Source: Clostridium collagenovorans DSM 3089
GTDB lineage: Bacteria > Bacillota > Clostridia > Clostridiales > Clostridiaceae
Assembly (NCBI RefSeq): GCF_900130005.1
Contig: NZ_FQXP01000004.1
Span: 136,703 to 200,702 of the forward strand
Direction: 5' to 3'
DNA: 64,000 nucleotides
How positions within the stretch are numbered: position 1 is the first letter of the stretch; each line of letters opens with the position of its first letter. Below are positions 1 through 8,348 of this stretch, one piece after another. The notes beneath the pieces are model-generated. The model worked only from the letters and a program-made list of their open reading frames with translations. It did not search any database and had not been told where the DNA came from. Made by a program: the position numbers and the translations under genes.

Positions 1-1070
1 TTTTTGTCATTATAATTTTCTAAGGCATTATCAAGGGCATTACCTAGTATTATATACAATAAATTTTCATTTACTAAGGCTGAGTTATTAAGTCCAACCT
101 TCACATCTACTTTAATATTTCGTTTTATAGCATTATCTAATTTATAATTTAAAATTGAATTTATTATAGTATTACTTGAGTAGAAGGTTAGCTCCTTTAA
201 TTCAATACTACCTATTAGTTTATCTAGTTCAAACTTTAAATCATTGATAGCTACCTCAGAATTTTCCTCAAGTTTATTTTTAATATACAATAATTGATGT
301 TTTAAGTCATGTTTCAAAGTTCTAACTGCATCATAGTTGCTTTTTAAATTATCTTGTTGTCTAATATAATATTGAGCTTGTGCCTTTAATAAGTTATTTT
401 CATATTTTGTCTGCTCAACTTTTTTTAGCTTATCAAATACATAATAAAAAAATAAGTTAACTATAACAAGAACTATTATTGATGAAATTATTAGCCATTG
501 AATATTGGATGAAGTAAACAGTGATACTTGTACTAAAGCATGCATTACAAAGATACTACCAGCAGGAATAAGGAGTATTTGCATGGCTTGAAGTAAATTT
601 AAAGGTTCATTATCTTGCTTACCTTCTGTATAGCTTTGAAAAAATTTAACTATAATTAAAGGAATAACTCTTGATATAACAGAGCCTAATATTTTTGAGG
701 AATCTGTTGTTAAAACGCTATAGGTATTTATTTTAAATATAGAACTAAATATATAAACTATTAATAGTTCCATGCTAACCATAAAAGCAATAAAAAATAT
801 AGAAATAAGAATTTTATTTTTTATATCTCCATGATACAAATTAGATAATAATATTAATAATAGAATTTGAATAAAAACATTAACTAATGGGGTACCAGCT
901 ATTATAAAGGTTGTAATATTTATTCCTAAGTAGCTTATATAGGTAATTAAATAGTATAACTTAGGAATATACTCTTTGAGTTTCATTGTTGTTTTAAAAA
1001 AGCAGGTAACTGTATATAGGGAAACTAAATTTATAATGAAGTATATAATAATTTGTAAATTAAAAGACAT
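1..1070 (-). CDS. Sensor histidine kinase, AgrC/LytS (GHKL) type, partial
   Basis: The C-terminal end runs off the left edge of the window. The visible 356 residues start with about 190 mostly hydrophobic residues (several membrane helices), then a helical linker, then a dimerisation box with KHDLKHQ near residue 252, whose first His is the likely phospho-acceptor, and an N-box with NALDNALEN near residue 345. This is the GHKL ATPase type used by peptide-sensing quorum kinases. The gene lies directly downstream of the LytTR regulator gene, 7 bases after its stop, so the two form one operon. A TTG at 1076 lies nearer the GGAG than the ATG at 1070 and could be the true start. No AgrB or AgrD-like gene is visible upstream, so the signal is unknown. 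Confidence 0.85.
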   Translation of the reverse strand, partial: MSFNLQIIIYFIINLVSLYTVTCFFKTTMKLKEYIPKLYYLITYISYLGINITTFIIAGTPLVNVFIQILLLILLSNLYHGDIKNKILISIFFIAFMVSMELLIVYIFSSIFKINTYSVLTTDSSKILGSVISRVIPLIIVKFFQSYTEGKQDNEPLNLLQAMQILLIPAGSIFVMHALVQVSLFTSSNIQWLIISSIIVLVIVNLFFYYVFDKLKKVEQTKYENNLLKAQAQYYIRQQDNLKSNYDAVRTLKHDLKHQLLYIKNKLEENSEVAINDLKFELDKLIGSIELKELTFYSSNTIINSILNYKLDNAIKRNIKVDVKVGLNNSALVNENLLYIILGNALDNALENYNDK

Positions 1071-1077
1071 ATTCAAT

Positions 1078-1797
1078 TTATTCACTTCTCCATTCTATAT
1101 AATTAAAATATCGATTATATGTATCTTCTTTATATTTTCGCCCAATATTAAAGTCTAAGGAATTATCTTTTAAAATAACTCTATTAGATTTTAAGATTAC
1201 ATATTTTAAATTAAATATAAAAGATTTATTTGGCATAATAAAATTTTTATTTTCACTCATTTTACACCATACATTTTTAAATAAATCGGAATAACATATT
1301 AAGGTTTTAGTAGTCTGAATTTTTACTTGATTTCTATTAGCTTCAAAGTACACTATATCTTTTATTGGAACGAAATGTGTATTACCGTTTTTAGTATATA
1401 TAAAGACCTTTTCAATTTCCTTTTGAATAGTATTATATGCATCTTTTAAAGCATCTTCTAAGTCTGAACATCTTAAAGGCTTATCAAGAAAAGCTATTGT
1501 ACCAACACGAAATAATTCTCTTAATTTTTCGTCGTAACTTGAAATGAAAATAATTTTAGAATCTTCGCCCATGGAACGAATTTTTCTTGCTGTTTCAATT
1601 CCATCTAAATCATCCATAAGAATATCAAGTAATATAATATCGTAGCTATTTTCTTTTAGGTTTTCACATAATGATATTCCACTTTTAAAGGGGTAGATAT
1701 CAAAGGTATCTTTCCATTCTTCTTCAATATGGCTTAAGTGTGACATAAGTATATTTCTATCATATTGACAATCGTCACAAAATGCAATTTTTAGCAT
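1078..1797 (-). CDS. LytTR-family response regulator (AgrA-like)
   Basis: A 239-residue two-domain regulator. The receiver domain (about 1-120) has the acidic pair D8/D9, the phospho-acceptor D58 in the stretch LLDILM, and K106 in LDKP. The second half (about 135-235) matches the LytTR DNA-binding domain, which recognises paired short direct repeats. It is translated from an ATG preceded by a GGAGGG-type site and runs into the sensor kinase gene, so it is the output of that kinase. The targets are not adjacent on the visible side. The iterons before the secreted-peptide gene near 37.9 kb are one possible kind of target, but nothing in the sequence links the two. Confidence 0.9.
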   Translation of the reverse strand: MLKIAFCDDCQYDRNILMSHLSHIEEEWKDTFDIYPFKSGISLCENLKENSYDIILLDILMDDLDGIETARKIRSMGEDSKIIFISSYDEKLRELFRVGTIAFLDKPLRCSDLEDALKDAYNTIQKEIEKVFIYTKNGNTHFVPIKDIVYFEANRNQVKIQTTKTLICYSDLFKNVWCKMSENKNFIMPNKSFIFNLKYVILKSNRVILKDNSLDFNIGRKYKEDTYNRYFNYIEWRSE

Positions 1798-2240
1798 GAA
1801 GCATCCCTCCTATTTGCATTGAATATTAATTGAAAGTTATGAATTTTGGAACTAATAATATTAAAGTAGTTAAGCTAAGTGAGAAATATTTAATATGAAT
1901 AATAGTGTGGTTAATGTAGCTTTAACAGTATTAGTATATAAGGTTCATCACATGAAGTAAAAATAGAATATATTGACATTTATTTTATTGTATATTATAT
2001 TGTTGTAAAAATGAGGTAATATAAAATTTTATCTCTACGAATCTAAGAAGAAAATACATGTATAATTTATCATATATTGAAAAAAAAGTATAGAATCTAT
2101 TTTGTAAATAAACCATATTATTTAATTATTTTATTTCGTAGCAAATTATATTTGATCTAAAGAATATATTTTCCAAGTTTATAATGGGGATTTTATACAA
2201 TAAAATGAGAAATAATCAATATGGGTATGAGAAAAAAACT
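1798..2240. other. AT-rich intergenic region
   Basis: About 440 bases between the response regulator gene and the decayed gene to the right. I see no open frame with a ribosome site and no clear hairpin terminator. It must hold the promoter for the kinase/regulator operon on the minus strand, but I could not pick one convincing promoter. Confidence 0.5.
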
Positions 2241-2832
2241 ATGATATTTAACAAAAAACTAGTATATTTAATAATTCTAATGTGCATTCTAAGTGTATTA
2301 AAGCCATAAGAGGTACAAGCGTTTCAATTTGCATCACATTATGCATTAATTCAAAGGGTAGTGCATGAGTTACCCAAGGATAGTGTTGTAAAAAAATCAA
2401 TAATGAAATATCCTGATATAGCAGCATGGGGAGCAGTAGCACCAGATTTAGGATATTTTCAACCATCACAATTCGGAGGGTTACCCCATGAGCTGATAGG
2501 TATCACTACTACAAAGTAGGTACTTATGCAGTAGAACAATTAAAAGAAGCTTTAGATTCAGGAGATTATAAGAAGATAGCTTTTGCAGCTAGATGGGTTT
2601 CTCATGTAAGTGGTGACTTAGCTTGTCATGGTATTTATGTAAATCCAGAAGCTCAGGTATCTATGGAAAATAAGAATGGTAGAGATTTACATTCGGAACT
2701 AGAGAAAAATGCAGAACCTTACGTATGGGCAGAACTTGGAGGATTTCCAATAGGAGTTTATGAGAAAAAGTATTATCATATGTATTTTCACATGTTGAGG
2801 ATATTCCTTTTGACTTAATTAGTAGTACATAA
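2241..2832 (+). pseudogene. Decayed zinc-dependent phospholipase C family gene
   Basis: Translation in pieces gives an export-signal-like N-terminus, then a TAA at 2307-2309, then a stretch resembling the zinc-dependent phospholipase C / S1-P1-like fold: FASHYALIQRV, YPDIAAWGAVAPDLGYF, and further on DRYHYYKVGTYAVEQLKEAL and WVSHVSGDLACHG. A frameshift near 2490 is needed to join the two main parts. A second shift near 2790 is needed to read on to SHVEDIPFDLISS before the TAA at 2830-2832. The frame ends much too early for an intact enzyme. With one nonsense codon, two shifts and a missing C-terminus, the gene is inactive. The family assignment comes from my recognition of the motifs only. 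Confidence 0.75.
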
Positions 2833-3135
2833 GAGTCTGTTTATAAAGTTTCATAAACAATTTGAAAATTATATTTTAAAATATAGTTTTAAGAAAAAAT
2901 AATCCTTAAATAAAACTATAGTATTAAGAGGTTTTTGAATAATAACTTATATCAATAAATTAAGTAAAAGTATGTAGGTTTTAATTAATATTATAGATTT
3001 ATAGTAAGTTTTGTAGTTATTTTATAATTAGTGTTATCTATAAATAAGATTAAGACTATTTATTGGAATATATAGCTATAATATTTAAATTACTATTATT
3101 GAGATAAATACATATTAATGATTTGTGAGGTGCAT

Positions 3136-3663
3136 ATGAAGAAAAGAAAGATAATATTAAATTTAGCTATGAGTTTAGATGGTTATATAGCTTCAGAAGA
3201 TGGTGGTTTTGATTGGATAGTTGGAGAAGAGGATAACACCTTAGATACTAAAAATGAGTGGAATTATAGTGAGTTTTTAAACAATATTGATGTAGTATTA
3301 ATGGGTAAAAAATGCTATGAACAAAATTTCCATAAAGATTTTAAGAATAAAAAGGTATATGTAGCAACTTCAGCTGAGCTAGAAGACTATGAAAACATAC
3401 ATTTTATAAATGGAAACCTATGTGAAGCTATAGAAAAGGAAAGAAAAAATGAAGGAAAGGATATTTTTCTATTCGGTGGTGGAGAGCTTATTGATAATTT
3501 TATTAAAGCTGATATCATTGATGAATATGTAGTTGGAATTATACCAACTATATTAGGGAAAGGTAGACCACTATTTCTGAAAAATAATCCTAAAATAGAT
3601 TTGCATTTAGAAGAATATGTAGTAGAAAAGGGAGTCGTAGTCTTAAAATATTGCAGAAGATAA
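3136..3663 (+). CDS. Dihydrofolate reductase-like / RibD C-terminal family protein
   Basis: A 175-residue protein of the YwjB/YyaP type. It shows the N-terminal strand and MSLDGYIA signature, a central LFGGGELI loop (NADPH-binding type) and an IPTILGKGRPLF turn near the end, which are family landmarks. These proteins share the fold of DHFR and RibD reductase, but their substrates are mostly unknown. The upstream ATG at 3118 has no ribosome site. The ATG at 3136 follows GAGGTG at a normal distance, so I start there. It stands alone, with no operon partner. Confidence 0.85.
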   Translation: MKKRKIILNLAMSLDGYIASEDGGFDWIVGEEDNTLDTKNEWNYSEFLNNIDVVLMGKKCYEQNFHKDFKNKKVYVATSAELEDYENIHFINGNLCEAIEKERKNEGKDIFLFGGGELIDNFIKADIIDEYVVGIIPTILGKGRPLFLKNNPKIDLHLEEYVVEKGVVVLKYCRR

Positions 3664-4080
3664 GGTAAAGGTATTCATTAATTAAATTAGTGGATACTTT
3701 TTTATATTTAGGAGATAGTTATTATTACAGAAGTTTGAGAAAATTAATAGAGGTGCTTTTCTTAAGATTATTACTTCTATAATCAAAGCAAGAAAGGTAT
3801 TTAAAGATTTAATCTATGGACGGTAAAAAAGTAAAAGAGGTTGCATGAGGTAAAACAAAAGTTTACTTTTATAACTTCCTTAAAAGTATATAATTTATAG
3901 TAACTTAAAGTATAAAAAATATGAAAGAATGATATCTTAAGGTTATATTAGATAAAATTATTATAGGAATTTTACAATGTTTACAAAGTAACATTTACAA
4001 ATTAGTAATTTTTATAATATAGTAATTTAACTTTTAAGGACTATACTATAAATAATGAATATATATTAATAATAAAGAAT
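3664..4080. other. Intergenic region with no visible gene
   Basis: About 415 bases. There is a loose inverted repeat (AGAAGT ... ACTTCT) around 3730-3780 and nothing else I can support. The promoter for the dehydrogenase gene should lie near its right end. Confidence 0.4.
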
Positions 4081-4138
4081 GGAGGATTTAGCGAGGGTTA
4101 TGATTCATAATATACTCTTTCGCTAAGAAGTTTTTATG
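4081..4138 (+). promoter_or_regulatory. Ribosome site with hairpin spacer (site 1 of 4)
   Basis: GGAGG at 4081-4085 lies 50 bases from the ATG at 4136. Between them is a hairpin with arms TTAGCGA (4088-4094) and TCGCTAA (4120-4126) and an inner TTATG/CATAA helix. With the stem folded, only 2 bases before it and 9 after it separate the Shine-Dalgarno from the start codon. The same layout occurs at three other genes in this window. Confidence 0.75.
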
Positions 4139-4954
4139 ATAAATGTAATAAAAGATAGATTTAAAGATAAAGTTATGGTTGTTACAGGAGCAGCGGGAGG
4201 AATAGGTAAGGCAATTGCACTAAGAGCAGCAAAAGAAGGTGCAAAATTAGTATTAGCAGACAAAAAAGAAGAAATGAGTAAGAAAACTTTAAGTGAGATA
4301 AAAGAAATAACTCCTAATGTAGAGTTTTTAATAGTTGATTTAAGAGAAGCAACAAACTGTAAAAAGGTTATAGATACTGCAATAGAGAAATTTGGTGGAT
4401 TAGATATACTTATAAATAATGCAGGTGTAACAGGAACTCCGGCTCCAGTACATGAGATGTCTGAGGAAATGTTTAGATATGTTCTTGATTGTAACGTTAT
4501 GTCAGCATTCCATTGTTCTCACTTTGGTATAAATGAAATGATTAAATTAGGTAAGGGTGGAGCTGTGGTAAATATATCATCAGTAGCTGGATTAACTGGC
4601 TTCCCAGGACATAGTGCATATGTTACTTCAAAACATGCTTTAAATGGTTTGACTAGAAATATGGCATTAGATTATGCTAAAAATGGTATAAGAGTAAATG
4701 CTGTTAATCCAGGAACTACAGATACACCAATGTATCATGAAGCTTTAGATTTCTTAAAGAAAAAAAGAGAGATGGCAGCTAAAACTAATATAGAAAGTAA
4801 TAGTGGAATAGTTTCAGGAAAGACAGTATCTCCACAAAATAGAGTTGCTTCAGTAGAGGAAGTTGGAGATGTAGCTTTATTCTTAGTTTCAAATGAAGCT
4901 AGTAATGTAACGGGTATATTTATGCCAGTAGATGGTGGTTTTACAGCATTTTAA
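4136..4954 (+). CDS. Short-chain dehydrogenase/reductase (classical SDR)
   Basis: A 272-residue Rossmann-fold oxidoreductase. It has the cofactor loop TGAAGGIG (17-24), an acidic D42 at the end of the second strand (which favours NAD over NADP), the NNAG motif, a catalytic Ser in ISSVAG, and the YxxxK pair in SAYVTSKHALNG. The end PVDGGFTAF is typical. The substrate cannot be read from the sequence; relatives include sugar, steroid/bile-acid and 3-oxoacyl reductases. The gene is single and is translated from a ribosome site separated from its ATG by a hairpin. Confidence 0.9.
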   Translation: MINVIKDRFKDKVMVVTGAAGGIGKAIALRAAKEGAKLVLADKKEEMSKKTLSEIKEITPNVEFLIVDLREATNCKKVIDTAIEKFGGLDILINNAGVTGTPAPVHEMSEEMFRYVLDCNVMSAFHCSHFGINEMIKLGKGGAVVNISSVAGLTGFPGHSAYVTSKHALNGLTRNMALDYAKNGIRVNAVNPGTTDTPMYHEALDFLKKKREMAAKTNIESNSGIVSGKTVSPQNRVASVEEVGDVALFLVSNEASNVTGIFMPVDGGFTAF

Positions 4955-5166
4955 AATATAAAATTAAAGATTTGTGAAAATATGAAATTTGTGCCTAGGG
5001 GTATGAATAAATTAATGGGAGTAAATATAAAATTTACTCCCATTAGCGGTATATAATATTTGCTGTTGCTTTCTAAATAATAGGTACCTAATATATAAGC
5101 ATATGGTATACCTAAAAATAAAACCATACTTAAAATTAAAAGTAATATGGATTTTTTTATAGACAC
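4951..5166 (-). CDS. Small hydrophobic protein, possibly with a read-through tail
   Basis: A 71-residue frame from a GTG with an AGGAGGG site 6 bases upstream, which is stronger evidence than length alone. The first 30 residues form one clear membrane helix, and a second hydrophobic stretch follows. The last third runs through a perfect 14-bp hairpin (5013-5045) and ends inside the stop region of the dehydrogenase gene. That is unusual for a coding sequence and suggests that an earlier stop was lost or that the frame has drifted. No family recognised. Confidence 0.45.
   Translation of the reverse strand: MSIKKSILLLILSMVLFLGIPYAYILGTYYLESNSKYYIPLMGVNFIFTPINLFIPLGTNFIFSQIFNFIF
5013..5045. terminator. 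Perfect 14-bp hairpin after the SDR gene
   Basis: Arms TAATGGGAGTAAAT (5013-5026) and ATTTACTCCCATTA (5032-5045) with a 5-base loop. It lacks a long T-run on either side, so it may be a weak terminator or an RNA end-stabilising hairpin for the dehydrogenase transcript. Confidence 0.5.
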
Positions 5167-5216
5167 TTGAGTCCCTCCTAAAATGATGCATAAATAATTT
5201 CAAGTCTATAGCAATA

Positions 5217-5681
5217 TTATAATCTTAGTTCCATAGGAGTAAATAAAATTCCTTGATATGTTTGTTGTTTTCCTAAATCCTTAAATCCAATTGAGTGGTA
5301 AAAAGGAACAGCATAAGGAGTAGAATTTAATTTTATACTTTTTACTTCTTGCTTTTTCAAATCTGAAATAACTTGTGAAAATAATGCCTTAGCAATTCCA
5401 TTTCTATGATACTCCTTATTCACAAATACACATGAAATAAAGTCACTTCCCCTAACTGACACAACTCCAAGAAGTTCATCCTTTGAATAAGCTCCATACA
5501 TGACCTCTTTACCAGATATAAAGAAATTTCTGTAATCCATATTATCTATAATATTACGCTTAAAGTTATCAACAGCTTCATCAGTATAGTCCGGTGACAC
5601 AAATTCTGAAAATGTTCTCCAAATTAATGAAAATCCCCTATCTAATTCAGTATCTTTAACCTTTCTTATTAAATACTCCAT
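5217..5681 (-). CDS. GNAT family N-acetyltransferase
   Basis: A 154-residue single-domain acetyltransferase. The acetyl-CoA loop region reads VNKEYHRNGIAKALF, matching the R/QxxGxA motif A, and the C-terminal FYHSIGFKDLG matches motif B. The substrate is unknown. The ATG at 5681 follows GGAGGG at a good distance. The upstream ATG at 5696 overlaps that site and is less likely. It is monocistronic. Confidence 0.85.
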   Translation of the reverse strand: MEYLIRKVKDTELDRGFSLIWRTFSEFVSPDYTDEAVDNFKRNIIDNMDYRNFFISGKEVMYGAYSKDELLGVVSVRGSDFISCVFVNKEYHRNGIAKALFSQVISDLKKQEVKSIKLNSTPYAVPFYHSIGFKDLGKQQTYQGILFTPMELRL

Positions 5682-5926
5682 AAATATACCCTCCATTTAG
5701 TTATTATTTCTTGAAATGATAAGAAAAAGATTTAAGTTGATTTAAGGATTATTATAACATAACTTATAAAATATAGGATGATTTTTGATATTATAATATA
5801 TATAATTGCTTAGTGTCTTAATTGATAAATTTTTCCTATATAATGAGAATTTTTAAATAGCAGGGAGTTATTGCAGTATTAACAATAACTCCTTTTTAGC
5901 TTATTTAGTTTTTATAAAATAATATT

Positions 5927-6355
5927 TTAAAATTCTTTATTATATTTAATTATAAGCATTATTTCAATAATATACTTTAATAAGAATACTCCTAAAACAA
6001 AGAAGATTAGCCATAATGGATATCCCATAATAATACAAATATAGGCTATTAGTATTACAAACCAATTAGTAATATCTCCAGCTTTGGATTTAGCTATATT
6101 TCGTATAAGTTCATTTCTTTCGTCTTTGTAATCAATTTCCATTTGTTTAGATTTTCCAGGTATCTTTTCAATATTTCTAATCTTATATAAGTTACCTAAA
6201 CCACCTCCAATTAAACCGAATCCTAAAGCAAAAATTAGTGTTGATAATCTTGAAAAAACGTCTCCTGCATTTACGAAGATAGTTAATAGTAATCCTATTA
6301 TCGATAATGCTACTCCTAATAGTATAATAATTGATGTATTTTTTTTATTCGGCAT
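5927..6355 (-). CDS. Four-helix membrane protein paired with HTH regulator
   Basis: 142 residues with two hydrophobic helices in the first 60, a charged loop (about 65-105) and two more helices at the end. The start codon sits inside the end of the upstream regulator gene (ATGCCGAATAA gives the start of this gene and the stop of the other), with AGGAGG 9 bases before it, so the two are translationally coupled. Such Xre-regulator/small-membrane-protein pairs are common in clostridia and bacilli. The function is unknown; it may act as a sensor or be the target of the regulator. Confidence 0.75.
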   Translation of the reverse strand: MPNKKNTSIIILLGVALSIIGLLLTIFVNAGDVFSRLSTLIFALGFGLIGGGLGNLYKIRNIEKIPGKSKQMEIDYKDERNELIRNIAKSKAGDITNWFVILIAYICIIMGYPLWLIFFVLGVFLLKYIIEIMLIIKYNKEF

Positions 6356-6557
6356 TTTCATCATCCTCCTCATAGATAAATATGTCTTCAATTGACATAT
6401 TGAAGTATCGAGCAATTTTAAAAGCAAGAAGAATAGAAGGGTTATATCTTCCTTTTTCTAAAGAGCTTATAGTTTGTCTAGAAACCTCAAGTATAGATGC
6501 TAACTCTTCTTGAGTAATTTGCTGTCCTTTTCTAATTTCTTCCAATCGATTATTCAT
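6345..6557 (-). CDS. Xre-type HTH transcriptional regulator, 70 aa
   Basis: A compact Cro/CI-type protein consisting of almost nothing but a helix-turn-helix: ITQEELASILEVSRQTISSL covers helices 2-3, followed by NPSILLAFKIARYF. The start MNNRLEE is supported by a GAGGAGG upstream; a longer frame to 6635 has no ribosome site and would cover the promoter. The acidic tail DDENAE overlaps the following membrane gene. Regulators of this size bind as dimers to inverted repeats, and one such pair flanks its own promoter. Confidence 0.88.
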   Translation of the reverse strand: MNNRLEEIRKGQQITQEELASILEVSRQTISSLEKGRYNPSILLAFKIARYFNMSIEDIFIYEEDDENAE

Positions 6558-6582
6558 ACATAAATACTCCTCCTCAAATTCA

Positions 6583-6647
6583 TGTAAAGTCAACTTTCCA
6601 TATTTAAATAATAGCATATATAAAATGAATGTCAAGCTAACTTTACA
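6583..6647 (-). promoter_or_regulatory. Promoter flanked by inverted operator repeats
   Basis: On the minus strand, TTGACA (6630-6635), 16 bases, then TATTAT (6608-6613) form a promoter for the HTH/membrane operon. It is flanked by two inverted 14-base copies, TGTAAAGTCAACTT at 6583-6596 and AAGCTAACTTTACA at 6634-6647, with centres about 51 bases apart. One copy overlaps the -35 and the other lies downstream of the start point. The layout suggests autoregulation by the small HTH protein, possibly by looping. Confidence 0.7.
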
Positions 6648-6770
6648 TTGAGATTATAAGATTGATAATCTTTATTTTTATAATAAATAAATTCAACATA
6701 GTTAATTATTTTGAAGATATAATAATGAATATAAGGTTGAATTATAAGATATATAGTATTAAGAGAGAAG

Positions 6771-6826
6771 GGAGGGTTTAGTGATAGCATATAGTATATA
6801 TGCTTTGTCACTAAAGATAAATTATG
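6771..6826 (+). promoter_or_regulatory. Ribosome site with hairpin spacer (site 2 of 4)
   Basis: GGAGGG at 6771-6776 is followed at once by TTTAGTGA (6777-6784), paired with TCACTAAA (6808-6815). An inner AGCATAT/ATATGCT helix (6786-6792, 6798-6804) extends it. Eight bases then lead to the ATG at 6824. The linear distance is 47 bases; the folded distance is 8. Confidence 0.8.
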
Positions 6827-8182
6827 AGTGAGTCATTAGTGTTAAATAAAAAAATATCAACTTGGACTAAAGAATATCCCTTGTTAAAAGAGATGATAGA
6901 TTTACAAGAGGTTTTATGGATAAATCCTAAGTATAGTAGCTTTAAAGAAGCTGTTGATAAGATTAGTATTTCACAAGAGGATATAATAGATGCTGAAAGA
7001 AGATTAGAAAGATTTGCACCCTATATAGCTAAAGTATTTCCAGAAACTAAAGCTGAAAATGGAATCATAGAATCTCCTATAGTTGAAATAAATAATATGA
7101 AAAAAGAATTAGAAAATATGTATGCATGTAAGATTTATGGAAAGGTTTTATTAAAGTGCGATAGTCATCTAAAGGTCTCAGGCTCCATAAAAGCAAGAGG
7201 GGGAATTTATGAAGTTTTAAAGCACGCTGAAGATTTAGCTTTAGAACATAATATTCTTCACCTAGATGATAATTATGAAAAATTGGATAGTGATACAGCA
7301 AGAAAATTTTTCGGGGAATATTCTGTTGTTGTTGGATCAACGGGTAATTTGGGATTGAGTATAGGAATAATGAGTGCAAAGTTAGGATTTAAAGTTACTG
7401 TTCATATGTCAGCTGATGCAAGGCAATGGAAAAAGGATTTATTAAGAAGTAAAGGTGTAGAAGTTATAGAGTATGAATCAGATTATAGCAAGGCTGTGGA
7501 GGAAGGGAGAAAACAATCAGAAGCAGATCCAAATAGCTATTTTGTAGATGATGAAAATTCTAAAAATTTATTTTTAGGGTATTCAGTAGCAGCAAAGAGG
7601 TTAGATAAACAATTAAGCTCTATGGGAATAAAGGTAGATTCAAAAAATCTATTGTTTGTATATTTACCATGTGGAGTTGGAGGAGGGCCAGGAGGAGTTG
7701 CCTTTGGTCTTAAAATGTTATACAGAGATAATGTACATTTTTTCTTTGCAGAACCTACTCATTCTCCATGTATGACACTAGGGTGTATGACTCAGCAGCA
7801 TGATAAGGTATCTGTTCAAGACTTTGGGATAGATAATTTAACAGATGCTGATGGCTTGGCAGTTGGTAGAGCTTCAGGTTTTGTTGGAAAAACCCTAGAG
7901 AAATTACTTAGTGGATGTTATACAGTCACTGATGAGAATATGTATAGGTTATTAAGTAAAATGGGAGATAGTGAAAATATATTTTTGGAACCTTCAGCAC
8001 TAGCAGGTTTACCAGGCATAGTAAACCTACTTACTTCAGAAGAAGGAAAAAAATATTTAGAAGATCAAGGACTTGAAGATAAACTTAATAATATAACACA
8101 TATTGCTTGGGCAACAGGAGGCAGTATGGTACCTAAAGATATTATGAAAGAATATTACAATAAGGGAATAGCCCTACTTTAA
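6824..8182 (+). CDS. dsdA: D-serine ammonia-lyase (D-serine dehydratase)
   Basis: A 452-residue PLP enzyme that converts D-serine to pyruvate and ammonia in the cytoplasm. The PLP Schiff-base lysine is K123 in SGSIKARGG, followed by the substrate/PLP loop GSTGNLGLS (171-179) and a glycine-rich phosphate-binding stretch CGVGGGPGGVAFG. The C-terminal WATGGSMVP is characteristic of DsdA. The length agrees with the family (about 440 residues). There is no dsdC or dsdX beside it. Expression probably depends on the hairpin-spaced ribosome site upstream. It is monocistronic, with a strong terminator about 100 bases downstream. Confidence 0.95.
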   Translation: MSESLVLNKKISTWTKEYPLLKEMIDLQEVLWINPKYSSFKEAVDKISISQEDIIDAERRLERFAPYIAKVFPETKAENGIIESPIVEINNMKKELENMYACKIYGKVLLKCDSHLKVSGSIKARGGIYEVLKHAEDLALEHNILHLDDNYEKLDSDTARKFFGEYSVVVGSTGNLGLSIGIMSAKLGFKVTVHMSADARQWKKDLLRSKGVEVIEYESDYSKAVEEGRKQSEADPNSYFVDDENSKNLFLGYSVAAKRLDKQLSSMGIKVDSKNLLFVYLPCGVGGGPGGVAFGLKMLYRDNVHFFFAEPTHSPCMTLGCMTQQHDKVSVQDFGIDNLTDADGLAVGRASGFVGKTLEKLLSGCYTVTDENMYRLLSKMGDSENIFLEPSALAGLPGIVNLLTSEEGKKYLEDQGLEDKLNNITHIAWATGGSMVPKDIMKEYYNKGIALL

Positions 8183-8277
8183 GAAAATAGACTTTAACAT
8201 AAGAAAATCAATATATCAATTGCTTATAAATTAAATAAATAGTAAAATATACCCAATCTTTAAGAGAAGTAGACTTG

Positions 8278-8310
8278 AAACTTAGTATTTTCGTATAAAA
8301 TACTAAGTTT
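8278..8310 (+). terminator. Intrinsic terminator after dsdA
   Basis: Arms AAACTTAGTATTTT (8278-8291) and AAAATACTAAGTTT (8297-8310) with a 5-base loop, ending in a T-run. Confidence 0.75.
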
Positions 8311-8348
8311 TCTATCAAATGTTATAGCTATATTATAAGGGGGAACCT

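Noticed and set aside
976..1158. Open frame of 60 codons on the plus strand
   Set aside because: It lies opposite the start of the sensor kinase and the end of the response regulator genes and has no ribosome site.
6781..6831. Tiny GTG frames starting inside the hairpin spacers (dsdA site, and a three-codon one at 60166)
   Set aside because: The other two sites have stop codons or no start at the matching place, so a leader peptide is not the shared feature.
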